Positions 1 through 8,047 of a stretch of 28,206 nt of DNA are shown here, piece after piece. The notes under the pieces were generated by a model that was given only the letters and a program-made list of their open reading frames with translations, did no database searches and had not been told where the DNA came from. The DNA comes from a virus. Every line of letters starts with the position of its first letter. Positions within the stretch are counted from its first letter, which is position 1. The DNA lies in the IMG/VR virus record IMGVR_UViG_3300020203_000076, positions 1-28,206 of that record; one strand, 5' to 3'. A program made the position numbers and the translations under genes.

Positions 1-136
1 CGAAAGCGGGCGAGGGAATGACCTTAAGCGCATCCGAAAGCGCGTAAGCCCCGTCGGAGTTCTGCGGGATGGCGGACAACACCGCATCGGCGGCGACGAA
101 AGTTCGGAGTGCCGTTTGTTGTTGTGGCGTGAGCAT
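1..136 (-). CDS. Small tail-region phage protein, 3' part cut by window edge
   Basis: An open frame starts at ATG 136 and runs off the left edge without a stop. A good ribosome binding site (GAGGG) lies about seven bases before the ATG. The visible 45 residues begin MLTPQQQTALRTFVAADAV and continue with an ...IPQNSDGAYALSDAL... stretch. From memory this matches a common small phage protein type that starts like 'M..aQ...Lk..I.ADp.L..lp..sDGa.aIa.a.N', usually found beside tail genes. I know no assigned molecular function for that type. It is the next gene after the 767-residue tail protein, on the same strand, with a 48-base gap. The identification rests on the N-terminus only. Confidence 0.65.
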   Translation of the reverse strand, partial: MLTPQQQTALRTFVAADAVLSAIPQNSDGAYALSDALKVIPSPAF

Positions 137-184
137 GTATCTTCCCTCTGGGTAAAATGAACATCTGAATTATAGCGGATTTTT

Positions 185-2488
185 CTACAATTCGACAATC
201 GCAGCGTCGGGCCCGCCGATCCGTGGAAACTGCACGAGAAACTCGGCGGCTTGTTGTGCTGGTGCGCCGCAATCCGCCGCGCTAACTGTTGTGCCTTCGG
301 GCAAACACAAATCCCTCGTGCAAAACGTGAACGTGCAAGTGGCGGAGTCAAAAGATATCGAGGTGACGACGGTCACCGGCACCTCGCACGATGCCTCAAC
401 CTCGACCACGTGCCATTCGTCCTCCATCCATGCGATCATGCACCACTTGCCATTTTGCACGCTCACGCACTTGCTTCTCGCTGCGATTGAGTATGGAATC
501 AAAACGTCGCCATTCCCGTACCGCTGGCACGTGCCAACACCCCCTCGGGGAATCAAGCTGGTCGCCTTGCATTTGAGGACGCGGCTTTCAACTTCGATGA
601 CGCGGTATCTCACCTCGTCATCAATAAAAATAACGTGGATGACTTGACCTTTGAACAGCGGCTGGATTCCATAAGTCGAAACCTGAATCATGGCCGCGCC
701 GGTCAGATAATCCCCGGCGGCTTGGTCCCACGGCTCAACGCCGCCAACAGCCGAATTTGGGAAAATCGTTTCGTCGAAAACCTTGCAGCGAATGACGGGA
801 TTGCCGCCGCCGCCGCCGCCTTCGCTTTCAACGACAACCCAAGCCCCTTCCGACCATGCGATAAAAACCCATTCGCCGACTGCAATTGCGCGACATTTAG
901 ATATGACGGCTATGTCCAATGCGATTACAACGTCTACCGAATCATAGCGACGAACTGTGCCTGGACCGCCTTTGGAAGCGGCTACCGTAACCTTGCATTT
1001 ATGGACGCGGCTTTCAATTTCGGCGACTTGCCACTCGTTCTCGTCCGCGTTCCAGTGGATTTTGATAATTTGATTCTTGAACAGCGGCTGGCAACCGTCC
1101 GTCGAAATGTTAATCCGACTGGCACCGGTCAAATATGCGGTTGTTGCCTGGTCCCACGGTTCCACGCTGCCGGTCGCGTTCGTGGCGATGTCGGCGTCGT
1201 AAACCTTAGCCCTGACCCAATGCACCTGCTTGGCTACGATATTTTGGCTGAGGTTGGTATCCCACCCGAAATTAACGGGCAACGATTTAATTCGCGTCGT
1301 TGCTTCGTACTCCCACTCACCGTTGGCCGATTGTCGCTGTGCTCCAAATTGAATGTAGATTGAATCATCCGCCCCGCAGGCTTCAACGTCGGCTACGCCC
1401 GCCACGGTTATGTCATAGGGCGTGATATTAAACCAAGCCTTTAGGTCTTTTGTGATTTCCGTTGCCAAGCCGTCAACGTCCGCCGCATTGTCCGGCGTCG
1501 CGCCGCCGGTTGTAAAGTCGGCGAACATCGAGGAATGAATTGTAAAAATCGAGCTGGCTTTGAATAGATTGCTGCCTTTGAGTTTATTGAGTTTGGCGTA
1601 AACTTCGCCGGTAAGAAGCGGAACGCCATTCTTGATCTTTGGGAAAATTACCTCGATAGATTCAGGACCGAAGGCGTCGTTGGCATTACCGCCAGCTATT
1701 CCGTATTTCAGCTTGGTGGTGCGGGCGTATAGTTCCTTGAGAGCGTTCGTCGCCGTTTCGGCTGCGAACGGACTGCCGTTTATTTTTTGAACAAATCGCT
1801 GGCAAATTGACGCCAGTGCTGCGTCAATTAAAACTGCTCCGTTGTCGTATCGGCGAGTGAACTCCGTTTTGTCGGGCGTTTTATAAGCTGCGTTGGGTGC
1901 GGCGATGATTGCGGCAAATCCAAGCGTGTTCGATGTTAGGTGCTGATAAATGCCAAACCATGTCCAGTCGGCCACGTTGGCGGTGTCAAGTTTTACGACG
2001 TTGCTTAATTGGGAATAGTAGCGTCTATCGACTAGCGGAAGCAGCCAAAGCCCGGTATTGATCGCGCCTGCACCGGGCATAGTGATCGGCATTGGCGGCA
2101 GGCAGTACATTTTCGGTCGAAGACTGCCGCCCTTGATTTTACTAATCGACAACGTTGCCGGATTGGCAAATTTGCCAGTTGCCGCCATGATCTTCGGCAG
2201 TGTTTCCTCGCTGCAAAGAAAATACCCCCTCGCCCACCGCGTAGCCCCCGTACATGGCCAATAGAGGGTATTGATTCGCGGTTCTGGCGGATCGGGATAG
2301 TTAGGGACGGAAAGCCCGACGCCGAATGAATTGTCGTAACGAGATTGAGTCGCCCGGTTGGATTGCAGGGCAACCGACTTGGATTGGTGGCCGTACATTC
2401 GCGCGGACTGGAACCGCTCCTGCCATTCGGAGAGTTCTCCGGCAGTATCGGGCAGTAGGAGCGGATATCCGGCGTAAGTGAGGGACAC
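185..2488 (-). CDS. Large tail/tail-tip structural protein with tandem 132-aa C-terminal repeats
   Basis: A 767-residue protein placed after the tail module. I do not recognise a named family. Residues 1-150 contain aromatic and proline-rich patches. The middle (about 150-420) is mixed. Residues 425-556 and 565-697 are two copies of one module, each carrying VEPWDQA near its start, QPLFK in the middle, a VESRV/IESRV-K-C-K segment, and a W-V-V-E(V/S) end. They are separated by a six-glycine linker. The last 70 residues are Cys-containing and beta-rich. Tandem beta modules at the end of a late tail protein suggest an exposed fibre or receptor-binding role, which is inference. Start: ATG 2488 is the first in frame, 76 bases after the preceding gene. 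No strong Shine-Dalgarno sequence is seen. Confidence 0.75.
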   Translation of the reverse strand: MSLTYAGYPLLLPDTAGELSEWQERFQSARMYGHQSKSVALQSNRATQSRYDNSFGVGLSVPNYPDPPEPRINTLYWPCTGATRWARGYFLCSEETLPKIMAATGKFANPATLSISKIKGGSLRPKMYCLPPMPITMPGAGAINTGLWLLPLVDRRYYSQLSNVVKLDTANVADWTWFGIYQHLTSNTLGFAAIIAAPNAAYKTPDKTEFTRRYDNGAVLIDAALASICQRFVQKINGSPFAAETATNALKELYARTTKLKYGIAGGNANDAFGPESIEVIFPKIKNGVPLLTGEVYAKLNKLKGSNLFKASSIFTIHSSMFADFTTGGATPDNAADVDGLATEITKDLKAWFNITPYDITVAGVADVEACGADDSIYIQFGAQRQSANGEWEYEATTRIKSLPVNFGWDTNLSQNIVAKQVHWVRAKVYDADIATNATGSVEPWDQATTAYLTGASRINISTDGCQPLFKNQIIKIHWNADENEWQVAEIESRVHKCKVTVAASKGGPGTVRRYDSVDVVIALDIAVISKCRAIAVGEWVFIAWSEGAWVVVESEGGGGGGNPVIRCKVFDETIFPNSAVGGVEPWDQAAGDYLTGAAMIQVSTYGIQPLFKGQVIHVIFIDDEVRYRVIEVESRVLKCKATSLIPRGGVGTCQRYGNGDVLIPYSIAARSKCVSVQNGKWCMIAWMEDEWHVVEVEASCEVPVTVVTSISFDSATCTFTFCTRDLCLPEGTTVSAADCGAPAQQAAEFLVQFPRIGGPDAAIVEL
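398..796 (-). repeat. Second copy of the 132-aa module in the 767-aa tail protein
   Basis: Encodes residues 565-697. It aligns end to end with the module at 821-1216. The similarity is visible in DNA too: GACGCGGCTTTCAA near 581 and 1005, and TGAACAGCGGCTGG near 651 and 1079. This points to a fairly recent duplication. Confidence 0.85.
821..1216 (-). repeat. First copy of the 132-aa module in the 767-aa tail protein
   Basis: Encodes residues 425-556. It pairs with 398-796 across a poly-glycine linker (residues 557-562). Confidence 0.85.
1371..1381 (-). repeat. Dispersed G-rich repeat, copy 1 (weak)
   Basis: GCCTGCGGGGC read on the minus strand, inside the 767-residue tail gene. It matches only the core of the dispersed element. 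Confidence 0.4.
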
Positions 2489-2520
2489 GGGCGAGAGTCG
2501 ATGTTGGAAGGCGGGCTATT

Positions 2521-2537
2521 GGCCTGCGGGGGTGGGG
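2521..2537 (+). repeat. Dispersed G-rich repeat, copy 2 (reference copy)
   Basis: GGCCTGCGGGGGTGGGG in the 76-base gap between two tail genes, so it is not there for protein reasons. Its first 16 bases are identical to the copy at 7862. Confidence 0.8.
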
Positions 2538-2564
2538 AAGGTTTTGTTTGCGGCGATTTTCCGA

Positions 2565-3062
2565 CTACGTTAAATCAACGTCGTAATCCAACAGGAACGT
2601 CTGTAGCACGCCGTGCCACTTCCGGCCGTCCGACGATGTGACAAAGTGCCGCTGGTTTGGCAACAGCGGGTTTCGAGTTAGCTCGCTGTCCGCAACGCCT
2701 GGCGACCATCCCAGCAACGCCTTGACCACCTTTCGCCAGAGCGGAAGTAGGCCGCGAGTCGCGTCTTTTAGGGCGTGGTCGTGACGCTGGGCGATGTCGA
2801 TTTGGATCGGCGTATAAATTCCGACGATGATCTCGCCCTTGAACGTGGCCTGGGCCGCTCCGCCTCCTTCAATCAAATCCTGATCGAATAGGCCGTCGCC
2901 CGGTCCGACAAGGAAGCAAATACTTCCGGCCGTCATGGGTGGCTGATTCCAGTCCAGGCAAAGACGGATATTGTCGGCCGTTACGGCTTCGGTTAGCTGG
3001 GAGTCGATACGGGCAATTACCGCGTCTAAAATCGCTTCTTCGGTTCCAACGTCGCGGGGCAT
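2565..3062 (-). CDS. Probable tail terminator / tail completion protein
   Basis: A 165-residue protein. The N-terminal helix (EAILDAVIARIDSQL) is followed by beta-rich segments (ICFLVGPGDG, EIIVGIYTPIQID), a helix of the form DxALKDATRGLLPLWRKVVKAL, and a C-terminal strand. This order (helix, strand pair, qlD-type motif, helix, final strand) is that of tail terminator or neck proteins that cap the tail tube. That is a fold-level impression, not a family match. It sits downstream of the tail structural genes, separated from them by the plus-strand moron. Its ATG at 3062 is divergent from the moron and shares the intergenic region 3063-3178. Confidence 0.45.
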   Translation of the reverse strand: MPRDVGTEEAILDAVIARIDSQLTEAVTADNIRLCLDWNQPPMTAGSICFLVGPGDGLFDQDLIEGGGAAQATFKGEIIVGIYTPIQIDIAQRHDHALKDATRGLLPLWRKVVKALLGWSPGVADSELTRNPLLPNQRHFVTSSDGRKWHGVLQTFLLDYDVDLT

Positions 3063-3079
3063 GGTTTACGGTCCTGGGC

Positions 3080-3096
3080 GGAATGTATTGCATTCC
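3080..3096. promoter_or_regulatory. Operator-like palindrome between divergent genes
   Basis: GGAATG-TATTG-CATTCC is a perfect six-base inverted repeat with a five-base centre. It lies in the only divergent intergenic region of the window. It overlaps the TTGCAT that would serve as the -35 of the plus-strand gene. No repressor is identified. Confidence 0.4.
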
Positions 3097-3117
3097 GTTG
3101 GGTGTGGCGGCTAAAAT
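3088..3117 (+). promoter_or_regulatory. Candidate sigma-70-type promoter of the moron gene
   Basis: TTGCAT (3088-3093) and TAAAAT (3112-3117) are spaced by 18 bases. The -10 matches five of six consensus bases, the -35 only the leading TTG. It lies about 60 bases before the ATG at 3179. The gene is the only one on its strand, so it needs its own promoter. Confidence 0.4.
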
Positions 3118-3178
3118 TATTTTTGGGTAGTTTTGGTTGGTTTTGGGTCGGATTCCTCTTGGCTCTTTTAGGTGAATT

Positions 3179-3775
3179 ATGAAAACTTTCGTCGCCTTGC
3201 TGTTGGTGTGGCTTGCGGGGTGGGTGGTGGTTGCCGCTGCTGATTTGGAAATCAAGAATTACAGGTTTGAGTGGGTGGTGGCGGAGAAGGGGCGAATCAA
3301 GTTTGTAATATTCAAGAATCAGACCAAAACTGTTGTTTCAATCAGAATTTCACAAGGTGGTTCTGGTGAAGGTGGCTCTGGCGATGGAGTTACGACCTTT
3401 CGTCCGGAAACGATAGCCAGTGCATCGGAGGCAATTAACAAGGCGTTGGCGGCATACGAAAAAGCTGAGGCGGATGGGGTTGGTTCGGTTAACGACACTC
3501 TAAAGGGCGGTTTCAAGTACAGGATTGATCGTGGCGGCAATGGCGAGTATTCAATTACTGTCGAGTCTCCGCAAATCAAGGTCCAAGGTCATCCTGATGC
3601 CGAGGGCCGCAGTGAGTTTTCGCTGTACGTTAAGCCCCATGAACTTGAATATATTTTGAAAGAACTTCCGAAAATGGTTGATGCCGTAAAGCTGGTTAAC
3701 GAACGAGTTCGGCCAAACGAAAATCTAGACCCTAAAGCCCCTCGCCCCCCGCAGGCCAAAAAGGCTACGCCATGA
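3179..3775 (+). CDS. Secreted moron-type protein, unknown function
   Basis: The only convincing plus-strand gene. The 198-residue product starts MKTFVALLLVWLAGWVVVAA, a clear signal peptide with likely cleavage after the alanines at 20-21. The mature part is beta-rich and hydrophilic, with a Gly/Ser-rich turn (QGGSGEGGSGDG, about 59-70), a charged helical segment near 85-100 and a lysine/proline-rich tail. No known domain is recognised. A strong ribosome binding site (AGGTGA) precedes ATG 3179. It converges on the 541-residue tail gene, with an 11-base tail-to-tail overlap at 3765-3775. A lone, oppositely oriented, self-promoted exported protein inside late genes fits a moron, for example one altering the host envelope or excluding other phages. 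That role is inference. Confidence 0.8.
   Translation: MKTFVALLLVWLAGWVVVAAADLEIKNYRFEWVVAEKGRIKFVIFKNQTKTVVSIRISQGGSGEGGSGDGVTTFRPETIASASEAINKALAAYEKAEADGVGSVNDTLKGGFKYRIDRGGNGEYSITVESPQIKVQGHPDAEGRSEFSLYVKPHELEYILKELPKMVDAVKLVNERVRPNENLDPKAPRPPQAKKATP
3210..3224 (+). repeat. Dispersed G-rich repeat, copy 3
   Basis: GGCTTGCGGGGTGGG, coding for part of the signal peptide (LAGW) of the plus-strand gene. Confidence 0.6.
3745..3757 (-). repeat. Dispersed G-rich repeat, copy 4 (inverted)
   Basis: GGCCTGCGGGGGG on the minus strand, at the 3' end of the plus-strand gene (codes PPQA). Confidence 0.7.
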
Positions 3776-5390
3776 GCGAATCCAGCTGCGTCGGTGTTAC
3801 GTTCGACGGCAGCGTTAGCTGCTTTTCCCTCAAGGCGAAATTGCGGTCGCAATATTCATTAAGTTCACCTGCGCGGTTGTTGGCGATCACAAGCGTGAAG
3901 TAGTCGGCCCGTGCATTAACGCTTCCCGCCTTTACCGCAGTCTTGCCGCTAAAGATGGCGACTCGCGGCCCGTCGGCGTAAATCTCGGTCGGCTCGGCCA
4001 GCGTTGCGTCGTCCAGGAATAACTGGGTTCCGCCGCTAACCGCCGTGGTCAATCTGATTTGCAGGTAAACCGTGTTGGGTAAAATTCGCGGCGTACTAAA
4101 TGAGAAGTTTTTTGCCGCAAACGCCGTCGTTAATCCGCTCGCATTAAAGCTGCTGGAAATTGCGATCCCTTGTTGGTCATTCAGGATCGTGCCGCTGATT
4201 CCGTCGATCAGCGCGACGCGAACCACTCCCGCCGCCGGCACAACGTCAACCGCTGCCCAGAGATTGAATGCGTAAACTTGTAATGCGCTAAGTCTGACTT
4301 GCTGATAGAGTTCGACGTTCAGTCCAGAGCCGAGAATCAGGGACTTGCCGCGAAACGCCGGCGTGTCGCCGTTCGTAACCGTGGCGACGGTGTAGATTCC
4401 AGTGTCGGTATATTGGGTGGTGGTTAATGCCGTGACGTTCCCGGCCACTCCGATAAATTCAATCGCGTGAACGTAGTTCGGCGACGTTCCGGTTGTCGTT
4501 ACGGTGACTGGGCCGAGTCCATCTAATGCCTGCAATGCGGCTTGAACGTCCGTTTCGCTGGCGTTATAGACCAGCGGGGCAGTGACAAGGATTTTACCGC
4601 TTGGCGTGGTGTAATTGATTTCCCAAACGCCGGTCGTCGGCGTTCCCGACACAGTGATTGTTTGTTTTTCGACATTGGAAATTTTGACGCCTGCTCCCGG
4701 CGTGGTGTTGCGGATCGTCCAGCCGTCCGGCGCGTCGGCTATCGTAGTCTCTAGCTCAAAATCTCCATTCGATAGAAAGCCGCCGTTGCTGGGATTGGAT
4801 ACCGTAACTGAGTCCAGGCTGCCGCTGCCGATGGGCCAGTCCTGCGAAAGCAAGTCCGTAACGCTGTCGGGTCCGCTGAGCGTGAATGAAGCGTTTGCGG
4901 GGTCCGTATCTTCCGTACACTCCAAAAGCAGCGTTTCCGCAATGACGTATTCGCACGGCAGTCCGTCTCCGCGAATAGCAGTCGCCACCAAAACGGCGTC
5001 GCCGTTGCCGGTGATAGTTGACGGCGTGGCGGAGACTGCGCTTCGCTCGACCGACTGCACTCCGGACTGCATTTGCTGGATGAGTTCGACTAAGGCGACC
5101 TCAAGCGTCTTACTGGAAATTTTCTTGTCGGCCCAGACGGTTTCGATAACGATGTTTTCCGCCGACGTTCGGCAAAGCGACATTGCCGAATCGAGTCCGC
5201 TTTTGGCACTGGCGTCCGCTTGGGCAATTTGCTCAAGCGTCCGCTTGAGGTCGATGGATTCGCCGTTGAACTGGTCGAGTACGTCCTTGGCCAGCGGGGG
5301 AAGGGTAGTCAGTCGGGCTGTGTTGACGGCCTTCTGGTACTTGAAGATTTTTCCAAGTCGAGTGAACAGCGTAGTAATATTGATGGCCAT
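3765..5390 (-). CDS. Tail protein with split carbohydrate-binding-like fold and inserted VQAAL module
   Basis: A 541-residue protein. Residues 1-120 are helical and probably anchor it to the virion. Near 205-235 a motif resembling the start of CBM4/9-type jelly rolls is seen (NGDFE...PDGWTI). The rest of a jelly-roll-like sequence resumes near 345-465 (FRGKSLILGSG ... ILPNTVYLQIRL ... LFLDDATL). Between them, residues about 245-335 form a separate module with a YNASETDVQAALQAL core, a type I recall as repeated in planctomycete secreted proteins. A glycan-binding tail protein acting in adsorption is plausible. Domain names are by motif resemblance. ATG 5390 is used; the gap to the preceding gene is 27 bases with no clear Shine-Dalgarno. 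Confidence 0.7.
   Translation of the reverse strand: MAINITTLFTRLGKIFKYQKAVNTARLTTLPPLAKDVLDQFNGESIDLKRTLEQIAQADASAKSGLDSAMSLCRTSAENIVIETVWADKKISSKTLEVALVELIQQMQSGVQSVERSAVSATPSTITGNGDAVLVATAIRGDGLPCEYVIAETLLLECTEDTDPANASFTLSGPDSVTDLLSQDWPIGSGSLDSVTVSNPSNGGFLSNGDFELETTIADAPDGWTIRNTTPGAGVKISNVEKQTITVSGTPTTGVWEINYTTPSGKILVTAPLVYNASETDVQAALQALDGLGPVTVTTTGTSPNYVHAIEFIGVAGNVTALTTTQYTDTGIYTVATVTNGDTPAFRGKSLILGSGLNVELYQQVRLSALQVYAFNLWAAVDVVPAAGVVRVALIDGISGTILNDQQGIAISSSFNASGLTTAFAAKNFSFSTPRILPNTVYLQIRLTTAVSGGTQLFLDDATLAEPTEIYADGPRVAIFSGKTAVKAGSVNARADYFTLVIANNRAGELNEYCDRNFALREKQLTLPSNVTPTQLDSLMA
3809..3826 (+). terminator. Weak candidate terminator of the plus-strand moron
   Basis: GCAGC-GTTA-GCTGC followed by TTTT, 34 bases after the moron stop and inside the 3' end of the convergent tail gene. 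The five-base-pair stem makes it weak. Confidence 0.3.
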
Positions 5391-5417
5391 TGGGTTGCGC
5401 TTTGTTTCGGGGTCTAC

Positions 5418-7223
5418 TTAGTTTCCGTACCATCCCTGCGCGCCATCTACTGGAATTTTTGTTTCCATTTTTTTGCCGCGTTCAAGGGGCGGCTTTCCGA
5501 TGACGATAGGTTTCGCCTTGGTGGGGGCGCGGTTGGCGGCGTAGGTATATTCGGCGCGAATCGTGTAGAGGTAGTTTTTGCCGTCAACGGATCGGCGTTG
5601 GTCTTTGGCAATGATCTTGGTTTTCAAGACGTTATATTTCACGCCGCCCAAGACGAAGTTTTTGCTATCCGGAAGCGTCGGCCACTTGCCAAGGCGTTCG
5701 GCGGAAATGCGGACGGTGCGAGTATGTACTGAAGAATGAAGCGTAACGATAACGATGCTGTCGGTGGTATCGCTGGAAGTCGTCGGCGCCTGGGCGACCG
5801 GAAGGGCAATTCTGCCGTGATGCACTTCGGTATCCGTGTCCATTTCAACATGGGTCCACGGATTCTCTTTATGTTCTTTCGTGTGTTCGAGATTTGCCGT
5901 GTTGCCGTTCAGCGACTCGCCTTCTTTGATTTCGCGGTATTCGGCTTTTGGAGTTCCTCTGTCGGTGTCTGGCCTGTCTTTGGCGGATCGGTTTTTTGAA
6001 CCGGTGTCATTGTTGTCTGGTCCGCCAAAAAAGAGGCCCGGCACATTAAGCGTATGGTCGGGCGTGCATGGCGATTGCAGATAGCAAAACATGGAGTAGG
6101 CTAATGCTGTTCCGGCCATTTCGGAAATATTGACGTATCCCTCCTTATTGAATACGACAGGCTTTCCTATGTTCTTGAGTCTTGCCGCTCCAATTGTCCT
6201 GCCATTGACTTCGTCGTTGGCGCAATGCAGAACTCGCATTCGATATTCAATGGCGTTGGTGTCCGGACCAAAATAATCAACGATTGAAATTGATTGAACG
6301 AGCGATTTTGATTTTACGGTAATGCCCAGTTTTTGGTTTGCAAGCTGTGCGGCGAATTCGATAAGCTCCGATTTTGACGTGCCGGGCAGTCCCTCGAAGT
6401 AGGCCGAGACTTCGCCGGTTGCCATGTGTCCGGAATATGCGACAGATTCGGTATGCGTTCCCCTCATGAACGTGGCGGGTGCGGGCGGCATTTGACCGAC
6501 GATCTGCTCATCGTCGATGGAATAATTCAGCTCAAGTCCGTTCGCACTGCCAAGAAATCTCATTTGTTTCCGGCGAAAGCCGTCCACGAGCGGCGGCAAC
6601 GCCAGCGACCTGAGTGCGTGAACAATCTGAACTGGGCTGGCAGCGTAGGCGACCCGTAGCGTCCCTTCCCATCTTCGGCTCACTTTTCCGTGTTGGTCGA
6701 TCTCGTCGCCGCAACTCCATCGATTGCCGAGTACCAGTCGGCCTGGCCCGCCTTGTCCGCCGGTTGGCGCCCTGCATGCCCTGCAGACTTCAATTTCCCA
6801 TTCAATGCGGAATGTATCTTTACTGAATTGCGTGATGTCGCAACTAATCGGCGCTGGCCCGTTATTGGCGTCTACTGTTGCAGCATTGGGAGAACCGCCG
6901 CCTGTCGGAGGCGGGTAGGCGAGAAGAATGACGATACCGTCCACTGACATTATGAACGTCAGTCGGTTGGTTAGTAGTTTTTCCCGGATTTCGGCGATCT
7001 GCCTTGCGGCGGACGTGAGCGAATCGCCAAAATCCAATACTCCAAGATGCTGGACGCCGCCAAAGCCGGAAGATGGGAAGCTGGCAACTACGGTTGAAAC
7101 GGCAACTCGATATTTCCAGTACCAAATATCCGTCTTGCTGGGATCGTATACCGGCTCCTCGTGAAATGTTTTTGTGTAAACATTCCTGAGTTCAATTGAA
7201 CCGTATTTGATTGTCGTTCCCAT
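5418..7223 (-). CDS. Large tail protein, unrecognised (possible distal tail/baseplate component)
   Basis: A 601-residue protein directly after the tape measure (nine-base gap), the usual place of distal tail or baseplate proteins. No family is recognised. It starts MGTTIKYGSIELRNVYTKTF. It has a Cys pair (CRAC) near residue 170, a stretch with AYFEGLPGTSKSELIEFAAQL, and a hydrophilic, charged, low-complexity region about 390-455 (many Asn, Asp, Lys, Glu) that looks like a linker. The C-terminal 140 residues are beta-rich. No transmembrane segment is seen. The function is assigned only from position. Confidence 0.65.
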   Translation of the reverse strand: MGTTIKYGSIELRNVYTKTFHEEPVYDPSKTDIWYWKYRVAVSTVVASFPSSGFGGVQHLGVLDFGDSLTSAARQIAEIREKLLTNRLTFIMSVDGIVILLAYPPPTGGGSPNAATVDANNGPAPISCDITQFSKDTFRIEWEIEVCRACRAPTGGQGGPGRLVLGNRWSCGDEIDQHGKVSRRWEGTLRVAYAASPVQIVHALRSLALPPLVDGFRRKQMRFLGSANGLELNYSIDDEQIVGQMPPAPATFMRGTHTESVAYSGHMATGEVSAYFEGLPGTSKSELIEFAAQLANQKLGITVKSKSLVQSISIVDYFGPDTNAIEYRMRVLHCANDEVNGRTIGAARLKNIGKPVVFNKEGYVNISEMAGTALAYSMFCYLQSPCTPDHTLNVPGLFFGGPDNNDTGSKNRSAKDRPDTDRGTPKAEYREIKEGESLNGNTANLEHTKEHKENPWTHVEMDTDTEVHHGRIALPVAQAPTTSSDTTDSIVIVTLHSSVHTRTVRISAERLGKWPTLPDSKNFVLGGVKYNVLKTKIIAKDQRRSVDGKNYLYTIRAEYTYAANRAPTKAKPIVIGKPPLERGKKMETKIPVDGAQGWYGN

Positions 7224-7232
7224 AAAGTTTTG

Positions 7233-8045
7233 CTATATCGGCGGAAGTGGCGGCCTGGCGTTTCTCTTGTTTTTGTTGTTGATTTCTTCTAGGTCGAGCG
7301 AAATTCGATTGAGCCACGGAATGTCCACGTTTTGTCCGTTAATCCAATCCAGAACTGGCTTGAATACGCCGCCTAGTCCAGTGACGATTGAAGCCGCCGC
7401 CTTGTTGATGTATTCCTGAACGCGGTTGGCGACGTTGTCCCACGCCGCCGCGAAGGGTTGTATCGAGTTCTCTAGTTGATTTTGTGATTTCGCTAAATCC
7501 TTGAATGTTCCGCCGGTCTGCCCTGCCGTCTTGATGTCCCGGCCAATTCGACCGCTTTCTAACTCGAAAACCGCTCCGGCTATTTTTCCGCTGTAGGCGG
7601 CAAGATGCCGCTGCGAGTCGATTAACGCTGCGCCCCATTCCTTGATTTTGCTGGGCAGTCCGGTAACTTGGCTGGCCAAATCTCCGATTGGTCCGGTCGC
7701 TTTTTTTAATATGTTGGTTAGTCCACCCAATGCTCCGCTACCCGTCCTTGACGCCGCATCGAATTCACGGATAGAATCAGCCGCCTTGGTAAGGGAACTG
7801 GTTGCATCCGACGGCATGGCTGGCGATTGCGATGACTGGGCGAGCGGGCTAGACCCGCCTGGGCCTGCGGGGGTGGGCGGGGTCTGCTGACCGCCACCCC
7901 ATCCAAACGCCGACTTGGTTTGATTCCAAAATCCACCTGCCGTTTTCGCATTGGAAGCCGTCGCTCCCCCTGTACCTGCCGCCGATCCGGCCTTCGCTAA
8001 TTGCGGGCCGATTCTGCCAATCGCGGCTAGTAGTCCCTGGATCAT
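7233..8045 (-). CDS. Short tape measure protein (putative)
   Basis: A 270-residue protein immediately after the tail assembly chaperone frames, the canonical place of the tape measure gene. It starts with an amphipathic glycine/alanine-rich helix (MIQGLLAAIGRIGPQLAKAG). A Pro/Gly/Gln/Ser linker at about 50-80 contains a copy of the dispersed repeat. Long helical segments follow (about 85-240), with glycine-rich hydrophobic patches (GALGGLTNILKKATGPIGDLASQV; AAASIVTGLGGVFKPVL) typical of tape measure proteins. At 270 residues it is very short for the family. Using the usual rule of about 0.15 nm of tail per residue, the tail would be near 40 nm. A different measure gene outside the window is possible. 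Confidence 0.55.
   Translation of the reverse strand: MIQGLLAAIGRIGPQLAKAGSAAGTGGATASNAKTAGGFWNQTKSAFGWGGGQQTPPTPAGPGGSSPLAQSSQSPAMPSDATSSLTKAADSIREFDAASRTGSGALGGLTNILKKATGPIGDLASQVTGLPSKIKEWGAALIDSQRHLAAYSGKIAGAVFELESGRIGRDIKTAGQTGGTFKDLAKSQNQLENSIQPFAAAWDNVANRVQEYINKAAASIVTGLGGVFKPVLDWINGQNVDIPWLNRISLDLEEINNKNKRNARPPLPPI
7862..7877 (+). repeat. Dispersed G-rich repeat, copy 5
   Basis: GGCCTGCGGGGGTGGG, identical to the copy at 2521 over 16 bases. It codes TPAG in the tape measure candidate. Confidence 0.8.
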
Positions 8046-8047
8046 GC

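Noticed and set aside
635-1363. A 242-codon plus-strand open frame
   Set aside because: It lies wholly antisense to the 767-residue tail gene, covers its internal repeat, and shows no ribosome binding site or recognisable motif.
4615-5421. A 268-codon plus-strand open frame
   Set aside because: Antisense shadow of the 541-residue tail gene: Ser/Leu-rich, no domain, no ribosome binding site.
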